DNA of 6,923 nucleotides from Cellvibrionaceae bacterium (GTDB lineage Bacteria > Pseudomonadota > Gammaproteobacteria > Pseudomonadales > Cellvibrionaceae). Each line of letters starts with the position of its first letter. Within the stretch, counting starts at the first letter, position 1. The notes beneath the pieces were generated by a model. That model was given only the letters and a program-made list of their open reading frames with translations, searched no databases and was not told the DNA's origin. The stretch covers positions 1 through 6,923 of the forward strand of contig JALUYN010000608.1 of the NCBI GenBank assembly GCA_027012915.1, read 5' to 3'. Both the position numbers and the translations under genes were made by a program. Positions 1 to 5,509 of this stretch are shown here, one piece after another.

Positions 1-416
1 AAGCGATGTGCCTGAGGTTCGGTTGAACCGGGTTGTGCAATCTGGACTCTGACCTCGGTACTGGGAATCACAAAGCGGCCGGAACGCTGGGGATAGAGTG
101 TGTACTCCCAGCGTTGCACGGTATAGCTGTGGCCGCCGCGCCGCTGAGTGAAGTTCGTAGCAAACTTTTCTGTGCGCAACAGCAGGGCGCCGGCAACCGA
201 GAAATTCTCGATGCTGGGCGCTTTGGCAAACCAAGTGGGCGAGTAGATATCCACCGCCAGACGCACAGGCTCGGCCTGAAACACGTCGGGGTGTTCGGTA
301 ATATCGCCTTCAGCATTGAATAGATGACTGACGGCAAATGGGCTCGGCGGGTTGGTCTCCGCGAGACAGGCGGCGGATAGATTCAATAGAAAAAGCAGGC
401 AGGCAAAGCGTTTCAT
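1..416 (-). CDS. batD: BatD-like exported protein, N-terminal part (3' end outside window)
   Basis: This reading frame opens at the ATG at 416-414 and runs without a stop to the window edge, giving 138 complete codons. It begins MKRFACLLFLLNLSAACLAE, a typical Sec signal peptide with basic residues K2 and R3, a hydrophobic core at about residues 4-16 and a likely signal peptidase I cut after A19. The following residues (about 30-130) look like the first beta-rich domain of gammaproteobacterial BatD proteins, with landmarks SPTWF near residue 60 and YPQRSGRFVIP near 110-120. The start is supported by AAGGTG at 429-424, seven bases upstream, and by an ATGA overlap with the stop of the TPR gene. 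BatD proteins are usually several hundred residues with a C-terminal membrane anchor, so most of the protein is missing here. Periplasmic exposure is inferred from the signal peptide. The family call rests on context plus these landmarks; the molecular function is unknown. Confidence 0.82.
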   Translation of the reverse strand, partial: MKRFACLLFLLNLSAACLAETNPPSPFAVSHLFNAEGDITEHPDVFQAEPVRLAVDIYSPTWFAKAPSIENFSVAGALLLRTEKFATNFTQRRGGHSYTVQRWEYTLYPQRSGRFVIPSTEVRVQIAQPGSTEPQAHR

Positions 417-1078
417 GGCTGCTCACCTTGCTGGCTTGTTTCCAGTTGGTAGCGAAATTTCAGGGACAAAAATTCCGCTGGGGTCGATTGCAGCCGTTCC
501 ATCCAGATCGCCTGAATTTCTTTTGTCGACGTGCTGCCGGCAACGGCGCCGGTTTCTTCCAGAGCATTCTCCATACGCTTGCCGCCCTGGTCGAAAGTAA
601 AGTCGTCGGCTTCAAGTTTACCTTCCGATTGCGCTACGTATTCGTCCAGTTCTTTGGGCTCTTTAGCCAAAGCCTGCACCAGCTCCAGATTGGCTTGGGC
701 CTGGGGCCACAGGGGACGTATCTGAAGCGCCAGCATGTAGCTGTCCGCGGCGCCCCGATAATCCTTCATATGAGCCAGGGCGTTACCTCGATTAAACAGG
801 GCGTTGGCGCCGGGCAACTGTGTCCAGAGGTCGGCCGCGCCTCTGAAATCCTGAGCGGCGTAGAGGGCCAATGCGCGCCACTGCGGATCTTCAAAACGGC
901 GGGCCGCACCGCGGTAGTCTCTCTGGTAAAACAGAATTCGGGCCTGCTGATCCCGAGTTAGAAACAGGTCTTGCCAGTACCACTGTGTGGCATAGGTATT
1001 GGCGCTGGCACCTGTCAGTAGCAACACGGCAAGTATTGTCCAGATGCTGAGTTTAGTGCGTCGAAAAAGATTCACCAT
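413..1078 (-). CDS. batC: TPR protein of the Bat operon (BatC type)
   Basis: This gene encodes 221 residues from the ATG at 1078-1076. Residues 10-26 form a hydrophobic segment preceded by RRTK, serving as a membrane anchor or as a signal peptide cut near A30. Residues 33-45 (WYWQDLFLTRDQQ) and 62-67 (FEDPQW) are landmarks of the TPR proteins found next to BatB. TPR-like helical pairs follow at about 48-85 and 91-137, including NRGNALAHMKDYRGAADSY. An acidic, low-complexity stretch follows, and the end (WMERL...LKFRYQ...EQP) resembles the terminal motif of the family. The frame stays open upstream to an ATG at 1159, but that extension lies inside batB, is not hydrophobic and would displace the export signal, so the internal ATG is preferred. 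The start overlaps the batB stop by seven bases and the stop overlaps the batD start by four. The role is presumably protein-protein contact in the periplasm. In many relatives this domain is fused to BatB. Confidence 0.85.
   Translation of the reverse strand: MVNLFRRTKLSIWTILAVLLLTGASANTYATQWYWQDLFLTRDQQARILFYQRDYRGAARRFEDPQWRALALYAAQDFRGAADLWTQLPGANALFNRGNALAHMKDYRGAADSYMLALQIRPLWPQAQANLELVQALAKEPKELDEYVAQSEGKLEADDFTFDQGGKRMENALEETGAVAGSTSTKEIQAIWMERLQSTPAEFLSLKFRYQLETSQQGEQP
424..429 (-). promoter_or_regulatory. Shine-Dalgarno of batD
   Basis: AAGGTG lies seven bases upstream of the batD ATG and inside the last codons of the TPR gene. Together with the ATGA stop/start overlap it supports the batD start at 416. 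Confidence 0.65.
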
Positions 1079-2001
1079 TGCAGCACCATTCCCCGGCGAA
1101 ACCAGATCAGCATCAGTGCAAACAATGGCCACAGCAGGTAGTAGCCAGCGTCCACCCAAGCGCGGTTGTCATCGCTCTGTTGTTGCGTAACCCAGTGATT
1201 TTGGATGGCCGATAACAGTTGTTCGATATCGGAGTCGTCTGGGCTGAGTTCAATACCGGTCAGTTGCATACTCCGGGCTTGCTGAATCAGTGAGCTATCC
1301 CCCGGTTGCTGCGGTTGGACAGCCAGTAGGCTGATCGCAACGTGATCTGGAGGTGTCTGCTGCCAGCCTCCTTGCATTGGCCAATCGGCTGCCACGAAAA
1401 CGATGGAGCCCGCTTGTTCTTGCAACAGATTCAGCGCGGCGTTGAGAGCTTGCTGTGGTTGGTTCCCCGGCTGCGGCATAACCTCGGGTGACAATTCCGA
1501 AAGATAGAAATTCAGGAGTTCGGTGTCCTCTGTCAAAGGCAGTACCGAGTGGCTGCTGCCAGCGTAAACAACCAGGGCGGTTGGGGCACCAAGGCGGTGC
1601 TGCAGCAGAGTTTGAATCTTCTGTTTGGCATGGTGCAGTCGGTTGGGGGACAGGTCCTGTTCCAGCATGCTTTCGTCCAGTGAAAGGGCAATTACCAGGG
1701 GAGCGGTATCGTCGGTGAGGGGCGACTGCTGTTTCTGCCAGGAGGGACCGCAGAGAATCACTACGCTTAACACAAACATCACGCCTGCCAGGCGTCTGGG
1801 GGTGAGCCAGTGTTGCTCCTGGCCGCGCAGAAGCACTGCATCGAGCAGTTCGCTATCAATGAAATGTTGCCAGTCGTTGTGATTTTCCCGCTGTTGCAGT
1901 CGCCACATCAAAAACAGCATCACCGGAATCACCAGAAACCAGCCGGGGCGCAAAAAATGGAACTGGCCTATGGCCAGTGCGAGGCTATCCCAACTGCTCA
2001 C
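1072..2001 (-). CDS. batB: VWA-like inner-membrane protein BatB with degenerate metal site
   Basis: The chosen GTG start at 2001-1999 gives 309 residues and has GGAGG six bases upstream. A longer frame to an ATG at 2052 adds 17 residues that lie inside batA and look unlike a BatB N-terminus. Membrane segments are at about 20-33, 71-86 and 285-301. Basic residues between the first two, and RRG after the third, place the central domain in the periplasm. The VWA-like domain covers about 100-265, and residues 112-133 (MLEQDLSPNRL...) match the BatB family well. The metal-binding DxSxS motif, however, reads S107-L-D109-E-S111. The usual Thr position in the GT/GS loop appears as N180, and the usual TDG segment is replaced by AADW (204-207). 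Metal binding is therefore doubtful. The gene overlaps batA by 17 bases and the TPR gene by 7. The product is shorter than the fused VWA-TPR proteins of many gammaproteobacteria because the TPR part is encoded separately. Confidence 0.88.
   Translation of the reverse strand: MSSWDSLALAIGQFHFLRPGWFLVIPVMLFLMWRLQQRENHNDWQHFIDSELLDAVLLRGQEQHWLTPRRLAGVMFVLSVVILCGPSWQKQQSPLTDDTAPLVIALSLDESMLEQDLSPNRLHHAKQKIQTLLQHRLGAPTALVVYAGSSHSVLPLTEDTELLNFYLSELSPEVMPQPGNQPQQALNAALNLLQEQAGSIVFVAADWPMQGGWQQTPPDHVAISLLAVQPQQPGDSSLIQQARSMQLTGIELSPDDSDIEQLLSAIQNHWVTQQQSDDNRAWVDAGYYLLWPLFALMLIWFRRGMVLQW
1952..1978 (-). promoter_or_regulatory. Hairpin followed by T-run inside the start of batB
   Basis: On the minus strand, ACTGGCC and GGCCAGT form a perfect seven-base inverted repeat (1978-1972 and 1968-1962) around a three-base loop. 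The sequence TCCA and then six T (1957-1952) follow. This has the shape of a short intrinsic terminator or attenuator and begins about 20 bases after the batB GTG. It is also coding (residues 8-13 and the next few), so it may simply be chance. If it is active, it could lower transcription or translation of batB, the TPR gene and batD relative to the upstream genes. Confidence 0.3.
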
Positions 2002-3007
2002 TGGCGGCCTCCAGAGACTTGCGACGATGGCGACTGGCGCGCCAGCTGGCAATGGCCAATCCCACTTGAGTCAGCAGTTGCATAATGATCATGGCGCCAA
2101 TAGGCCAGTGAAACAGGCTCTGTTTAGGGCGGTAGCTGGCAACCTCTACATCCCGGGTTTCCAGGCGATTGAGTTCTTGATAGATGCTCTTGAGCTGAGT
2201 GCCACTGGTGGCGTGGAAGAACAAACCACCGCTGATGGCACTGACTTGTTGCAAGCTCTCCAGGTCCAAGGCCTGTTCGCCAGTTGCCGCAGGGTCACCA
2301 ATGGCAATGGTGTGGATCACAATGCCTTGATCCAGAGCGACCCGGGCGGCTTCTGCCGGTGGCACCAGACTGCCGGAATCGTTGCCGTCGGTGAGCAGAA
2401 TCAGTACCTTCTTGCGACTGGTGCTACTGGCAAAATGCTTTACGGCCAAGCCAATGGCGTCGCCAAGCATGGTTTTGGGGCCGGCCATGCGGGGTTGTAC
2501 TTCATCGAGCAATTGGTCAAATAACCTGTGGTCCAGAGTGAAGGGCACCTGAAGGTAGGGCGCGCTGCCGAATACGATTAGCCCCAGGCGATCGTCTGGG
2601 CGTTCGGCCACAAAGCGACGCAGCACCTGTTTTACGCCACTCAGGCGCTGCATGGGTTGCTGCTCGTCGAAGGTAAAATCTTCCGCTTCCATGGAACCGG
2701 AGAGATCCACGGCCAGCATTAAATCCCGGGCCGGTTGCTGTTTTACAATGGGCTCCCCCAGCCACTGAGGGTCAGCCAGCGCGGTAATCAAGAGAATCCA
2801 GGTCAGTGCGATTGCGGCTTTTTGCAGACGATTGCGCTGCAAAATCAAAGCGCCTTCGCCCGGGTGCGCACCGCTGATATCAACCAAGCGCTGGAAAAAA
2901 GGCGCACGCAGTGCGTCTCGCTGGGTCTTATAGGCGCCACTGACGTAGGCGATCAGCAATGGCAGTGGCAACAGCAACGCCACCCAAAGCTTGTCAAAGA
3001 CAATCAT
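1985..3007 (-). CDS. batA: VWA-domain inner-membrane protein BatA
   Basis: This gene encodes 340 residues with the standard BatA layout: membrane segments at about 6-23, 64-78 and 302-322, and a VWA domain at about 93-285. The metal-ion-dependent adhesion site is complete: D101-L-S103-G-S105, T179 in the KTMLGDAIG loop and D207 in LLTDG. Basic residues after the first segment and the basic tail (RASRHRRK, 323-330) point to a periplasmic VWA domain with a cytoplasmic C-terminus. Right after the MIDAS motif is an acidic insertion, EAEDFTFDEQQ (107-117). The start ATG overlaps the DUF4381 stop by four bases, with a run of six G at 3018-3013 five bases upstream as ribosome binding site. The protein presumably binds a divalent cation and a protein partner in the periplasm as the active VWA member of the complex. 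The family assignment is secure; the partner is not known. Confidence 0.94.
   Translation of the reverse strand: MIVFDKLWVALLLPLPLLIAYVSGAYKTQRDALRAPFFQRLVDISGAHPGEGALILQRNRLQKAAIALTWILLITALADPQWLGEPIVKQQPARDLMLAVDLSGSMEAEDFTFDEQQPMQRLSGVKQVLRRFVAERPDDRLGLIVFGSAPYLQVPFTLDHRLFDQLLDEVQPRMAGPKTMLGDAIGLAVKHFASSTSRKKVLILLTDGNDSGSLVPPAEAARVALDQGIVIHTIAIGDPAATGEQALDLESLQQVSAISGGLFFHATSGTQLKSIYQELNRLETRDVEVASYRPKQSLFHWPIGAMIIMQLLTQVGLAIASWRASRHRRKSLEAASEQLG
2008..2012 (-). promoter_or_regulatory. Shine-Dalgarno deciding the GTG start of batB
   Basis: GGAGG occurs six bases upstream of the GTG at 2001-1999 and lies within the last codons of batA. It is the strongest ribosome binding site in the cluster, and it is the reason for choosing this GTG over the ATG at 2052. 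It also shows that batB can be initiated on its own as well as by coupling to batA. Confidence 0.75.
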
Positions 3008-3546
3008 GGGCGCCCCCCGTTGGCCAGCGGCTGGTGGTGCACGAACCAGTGTTCACACCAGTCAAAATACCCATTGGCTTGCTGCTCGGAGAGACTCTGC
3101 CGATACTGCGGCGATACGTAGGCAAGCTGTAGCAGCTCATCAAGGTAATCCGGCGCTGGTGAGGCGGCTGTCGGGCAGGTATCGAGCAGGAATCGCTGCC
3201 AGTCTTTGTCGTGCAGAGCGACGACTTGCTGTCTGGGCAGAACCTCCAGAGCGCATTGACGCAACAGAGAGGGTAGCTGGCGAATGCAGTCCCGGTCTCC
3301 GTTGTTAAAGTCTACCCGCAGTTGCTTCAAATCTTGCAGTGCGCTGCGGCGGTAGCTATTGAGCTTCCAGGTGCGCCACTGAGCAAGCAGGTAGCGAAGC
3401 AATAGCAACGTAAGCAACAGCCCCAACCCGTAACCGAGCGGCGTGGCGGGTAGCCAGCTGATCGACTCTGGCGCAGTGACTTCAGCGGCGTTTTCCAGCC
3501 AGGTGTTGCCGAAGTCGGGAGTCTTGAATGGCCAGGAGTGTTCCAT
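3004..3546 (-). CDS. DUF4381 single-pass membrane protein
   Basis: This gene encodes 180 residues. A short N-terminal region ends in APESISWLPATP (25-36), the proline- and tryptophan-containing motif that precedes the membrane segment in DUF4381 proteins. One strongly hydrophobic helix spans about 37-56. A basic stretch follows (WRTWKLNSYRRS), so the N-terminus should lie in the periplasm and the C-terminal domain in the cytoplasm. The C-terminal domain has the family landmarks LLRQCALEVLPRQQVVAL at about 93-110 and DWQRFLL just after. The gene sits between the DUF58 gene and batA, its usual place in proteobacterial MoxR/Bat clusters. Its start shares one base with the DUF58 stop (TGATG), which implies translational coupling; only a weak Shine-Dalgarno match is present. 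With cytoplasmic and periplasmic portions, it could link the MoxR/DUF58 pair to BatA and BatB, but that is inference. No enzymatic motif is visible. Confidence 0.88.
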   Translation of the reverse strand: MEHSWPFKTPDFGNTWLENAAEVTAPESISWLPATPLGYGLGLLLTLLLLRYLLAQWRTWKLNSYRRSALQDLKQLRVDFNNGDRDCIRQLPSLLRQCALEVLPRQQVVALHDKDWQRFLLDTCPTAASPAPDYLDELLQLAYVSPQYRQSLSEQQANGYFDWCEHWFVHHQPLANGGRP

Positions 3547-4514
3547 CAGCGCGGGCCTGTTGAAGACACTGCCGGTCGCAGCATGCGACGCAGCTGTTCT
3601 TCCACCGACGTGGCTGTGGACAATGGTCGCACCGGAATACTGCGCGCGCGAAGAAACTGTTGAATCTGCTGCAAGCGTTGATCGAATCCTTCGGCAAAGC
3701 GTCGGCGCAACTGGGTATCCTGCATGTTCAGCTCCACCTGAAACTGGCCATCACTCACTGCTAGCCTGCCTTGCTGTGGCAGGCGATGCTCCAGTGGATC
3801 GTAGATGTAGTTGACGCAAACGTTGTTGTGCCTGGCCAGTTGCGACAGGCGCTCGGTGGTTTCGTCGTTGGCGTGATCCAGGTCGCTGATCAAATGAATG
3901 CTGCCGTCGTGCCCCGCCAGATTATGGATGCGGTGCAGCATGGGGTTGAATTGATTGGCGGCGGTGCTTTGCAACTCGGACAACTGCTCACTGTAGTCAC
4001 AGAGCAAATTGAGGATTCGCATGATTTGATGTTGGCTGCGTCTGGGGCGTACCTCGTGGCATTGCTGTTCGTTGAAAATCAGCAGTCCTATGCGATCACC
4101 CTTGTGCACCACGTGCCAAGCCAACAGGGCGGCGACTTCGGCGGCGACCACAGATTTCATCATTCGACGTGAACCAAAGTACATGGCTTGGCGCATATCG
4201 ACGACCAGTAATACCGGTTGCTCTCTTTCTTCGGCATAGACACGCACATGGGGCTTGCGTGTGCGATTGCTGACTTTCCAATCCATCTGCCGAATGTCGT
4301 CGCCAATGCGGTAGTGGCGCAACTCTTCGAAGTTCATACCGCGACCGCGCTGGCGCGAACTGTGGTTGCCGAGCATGCGGGTCTGCACGGTGACGTGTTG
4401 AGTGAGCGGCAACTGTCGCGCCGGATACTGCAATCGAATCAAGTGTTGCAGATCGGCCGCGGTTTTGTGGTTGCCGGATGCCGCTTGCGATTGGGCACTA
4501 CTGTGAGAGCGCAT
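3546..4514 (-). CDS. DUF58 family protein (VWA-like, cytoplasmic)
   Basis: This gene encodes 322 residues with the DUF58 signature at 57-79: GRGMNFEELRHYRIGDDIRQ followed by MDW, then the conserved region up to YAEERE (93-98). The second half has a VWA-like fold beginning at VLLVVD (101-106). The MIDAS-equivalent motif is D106-M-R-Q-A110: the Asp remains but both serines are replaced. The later acidic position is kept as S210-D211. No membrane segment is visible, so the protein should be cytoplasmic, like MoxR. DUF58 proteins are nearly always encoded next to a MoxR ATPase and are thought to act with it. The gene starts six bases after the moxR stop; no clear Shine-Dalgarno is seen, so its translation probably depends on ribosomes finishing moxR. 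About 300-330 residues is normal for the version found in gammaproteobacterial Bat clusters. The precise function is unknown. Confidence 0.92.
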   Translation of the reverse strand: MRSHSSAQSQAASGNHKTAADLQHLIRLQYPARQLPLTQHVTVQTRMLGNHSSRQRGRGMNFEELRHYRIGDDIRQMDWKVSNRTRKPHVRVYAEEREQPVLLVVDMRQAMYFGSRRMMKSVVAAEVAALLAWHVVHKGDRIGLLIFNEQQCHEVRPRRSQHQIMRILNLLCDYSEQLSELQSTAANQFNPMLHRIHNLAGHDGSIHLISDLDHANDETTERLSQLARHNNVCVNYIYDPLEHRLPQQGRLAVSDGQFQVELNMQDTQLRRRFAEGFDQRLQQIQQFLRARSIPVRPLSTATSVEEQLRRMLRPAVSSTGPR

Positions 4515-4520
4515 GGGCGA

Positions 4521-5486
4521 TCAGGCTGCGGCGACCAGTTCTAAAATGCGCTGTATCACCTGGCGCGAGCCAATGCCTTCGGCCTGGGCGTCGTAGCTGG
4601 TGATCAGGCGGTGTGATAACACCGACTCGGCAATATCGCGAACGTCTTCCGGCGTCGCGAAATCGCGACCTTTGAGCCAGGCGGTGGCTCGGGCACAGCG
4701 ATCCAGAGCGATACTGGCTCGTGGACTGGAACCCACGGCAATCCAGCGCGCGAGTTCTTCGTCGTAGCGTTGGGGCTGGCGCGTGGCCATTACCAAGCTG
4801 ACGATATAGCGTTCCAGAGCTTCGTCTACATGCACGCTGTGCACTTCTCGACGGGCGGTGAAAATGGCCTCTTGTTCTACGGGGTGTTCGTTGGTGGCGA
4901 CCGCTACTTCTTCGCTGCGCACCAGTCGAATAATACTGAGCTCGTGGTCGTCATCGGGGTAATCCACCAGCACTTTCATCAGGAAGCGATCCATCTGCGC
5001 TTCGGGTAGAGGATAGGTGCCCTCCTGTTCGATGGGGTTCTGTGTCGCCAGTACCATAAACAGTTCGGGTAGATCATAGGTTTTGCCCGCCACCGTTACG
5101 TGTTTTTCCTCCATGGCTTCCAGCAGTGCCGACTGCACCTTGGCCGGAGCGCGATTGATTTCGTCGGCCAGTACCAGATTGTTGAACAGCGGGCCGGGCT
5201 GAAACACCAGTCGCTCGCTATCACCCTCGCTGTGGAAAACTTCGGTGCCGGTGACGTCCGAGGGCAACAGGTCCGGCGTAAATTGAATGCGGCCGAGGCT
5301 GGCATCCAGCGCTTCGGCCAGAGATTTAATGGAGCGGGTCTTGGCGGTGCCAGGCAGACCTTCCAGAAGTACATTGCCGCGGCACAGCAGGGCCACCAAC
5401 AGGGCATTGGTGACGTGTTCCTGGCCCAGAACCGCGGCGTTGATTGCGTTGCGCAGAGTTATTATTTTGTCGCGCGTACTGCTCAT
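4521..5486 (-). CDS. moxR: MoxR family AAA+ ATPase
   Basis: This gene encodes 321 residues, the normal MoxR length. The AAA_3 module shows Walker A GLPGTAKT (43-50), Walker B LVLADE (104-109), sensor 1 in VLATQNP (N150), the MDRF motif with a probable arginine finger at R167, and sensor 2 in SSPRAS (R256) within the C-terminal lid. The characteristic sequences PDLLPSDVTG (71-80) and EGTYPLPEAQMDRF (155-168) mark the MoxR subfamily. The protein is cytoplasmic. MoxR ATPases are thought to act as chaperone-like remodelling machines for partner VWA proteins encoded beside them; here the candidates are the DUF58, BatA and BatB proteins. The ATG at 5486-5484 has AAGAGA five bases upstream. Only 23 bases separate it from the upstream RND gene stop. 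All catalytic residues are intact, so it should be an active ATPase. Confidence 0.96.
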   Translation of the reverse strand: MSSTRDKIITLRNAINAAVLGQEHVTNALLVALLCRGNVLLEGLPGTAKTRSIKSLAEALDASLGRIQFTPDLLPSDVTGTEVFHSEGDSERLVFQPGPLFNNLVLADEINRAPAKVQSALLEAMEEKHVTVAGKTYDLPELFMVLATQNPIEQEGTYPLPEAQMDRFLMKVLVDYPDDDHELSIIRLVRSEEVAVATNEHPVEQEAIFTARREVHSVHVDEALERYIVSLVMATRQPQRYDEELARWIAVGSSPRASIALDRCARATAWLKGRDFATPEDVRDIAESVLSHRLITSYDAQAEGIGSRQVIQRILELVAAA

Positions 5487-5509
5487 AAAGTTCTCTTATC
5501 TTTTATTGT
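5487..5509 (-). promoter_or_regulatory. Short RND-moxR spacer with moxR ribosome binding site
   Basis: This AT-rich spacer lies between the TAG of the RND gene and the moxR ATG. It contains AAGAGA (5497-5492) five bases before the start codon, a reasonable Shine-Dalgarno. It is too short for a full promoter plus leader, and no hairpin or T-run that would end transcription is visible. A promoter for the Bat genes could lie inside the end of the RND gene, or the cluster could be read through from the pump transcript. The sequence alone does not decide between these. Confidence 0.55.

Noticed and set aside
363..375. Possible lipoprotein signal (SAAC) in BatD
   Set aside because: The residue at -3 is Ser rather than Leu/Val/Ile, and a signal peptidase I site (CLA before E20) fits better; not fully excluded.
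338..961. 207-codon open frame on the plus strand
   Set aside because: It is antisense to the TPR gene, has no family resemblance and an unlikely composition, and the opposite strand carries a well-supported protein.
1079..1159. Upstream extension of the TPR gene to an ATG at 1159
   Set aside because: The extra 27 residues overlap batB, lack family similarity and would put the export signal inside the protein; the ATG at 1078 fits the operon spacing.
1781..1795. Perfect 6-base inverted repeat with 3-base loop in batB
   Set aside because: It is short, has no T-run after it, and sits in ordinary coding sequence for a membrane segment.
2002..2052. Upstream extension of batB to an ATG at 2052
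   Set aside because: It would overlap batA by 68 bases with no good ribosome binding site, whereas the GTG at 2001 has GGAGG at ideal spacing.
1970..2524. 184-codon open frame on the plus strand
   Set aside because: It lies opposite batA, whose VWA motifs are complete; the plus-strand translation shows no domain or membrane pattern.
3764..3784. Perfect 7-base inverted repeat in the DUF58 gene
   Set aside because: No T-run or start/stop codon is near it; such repeats are expected by chance in GC-rich coding DNA.
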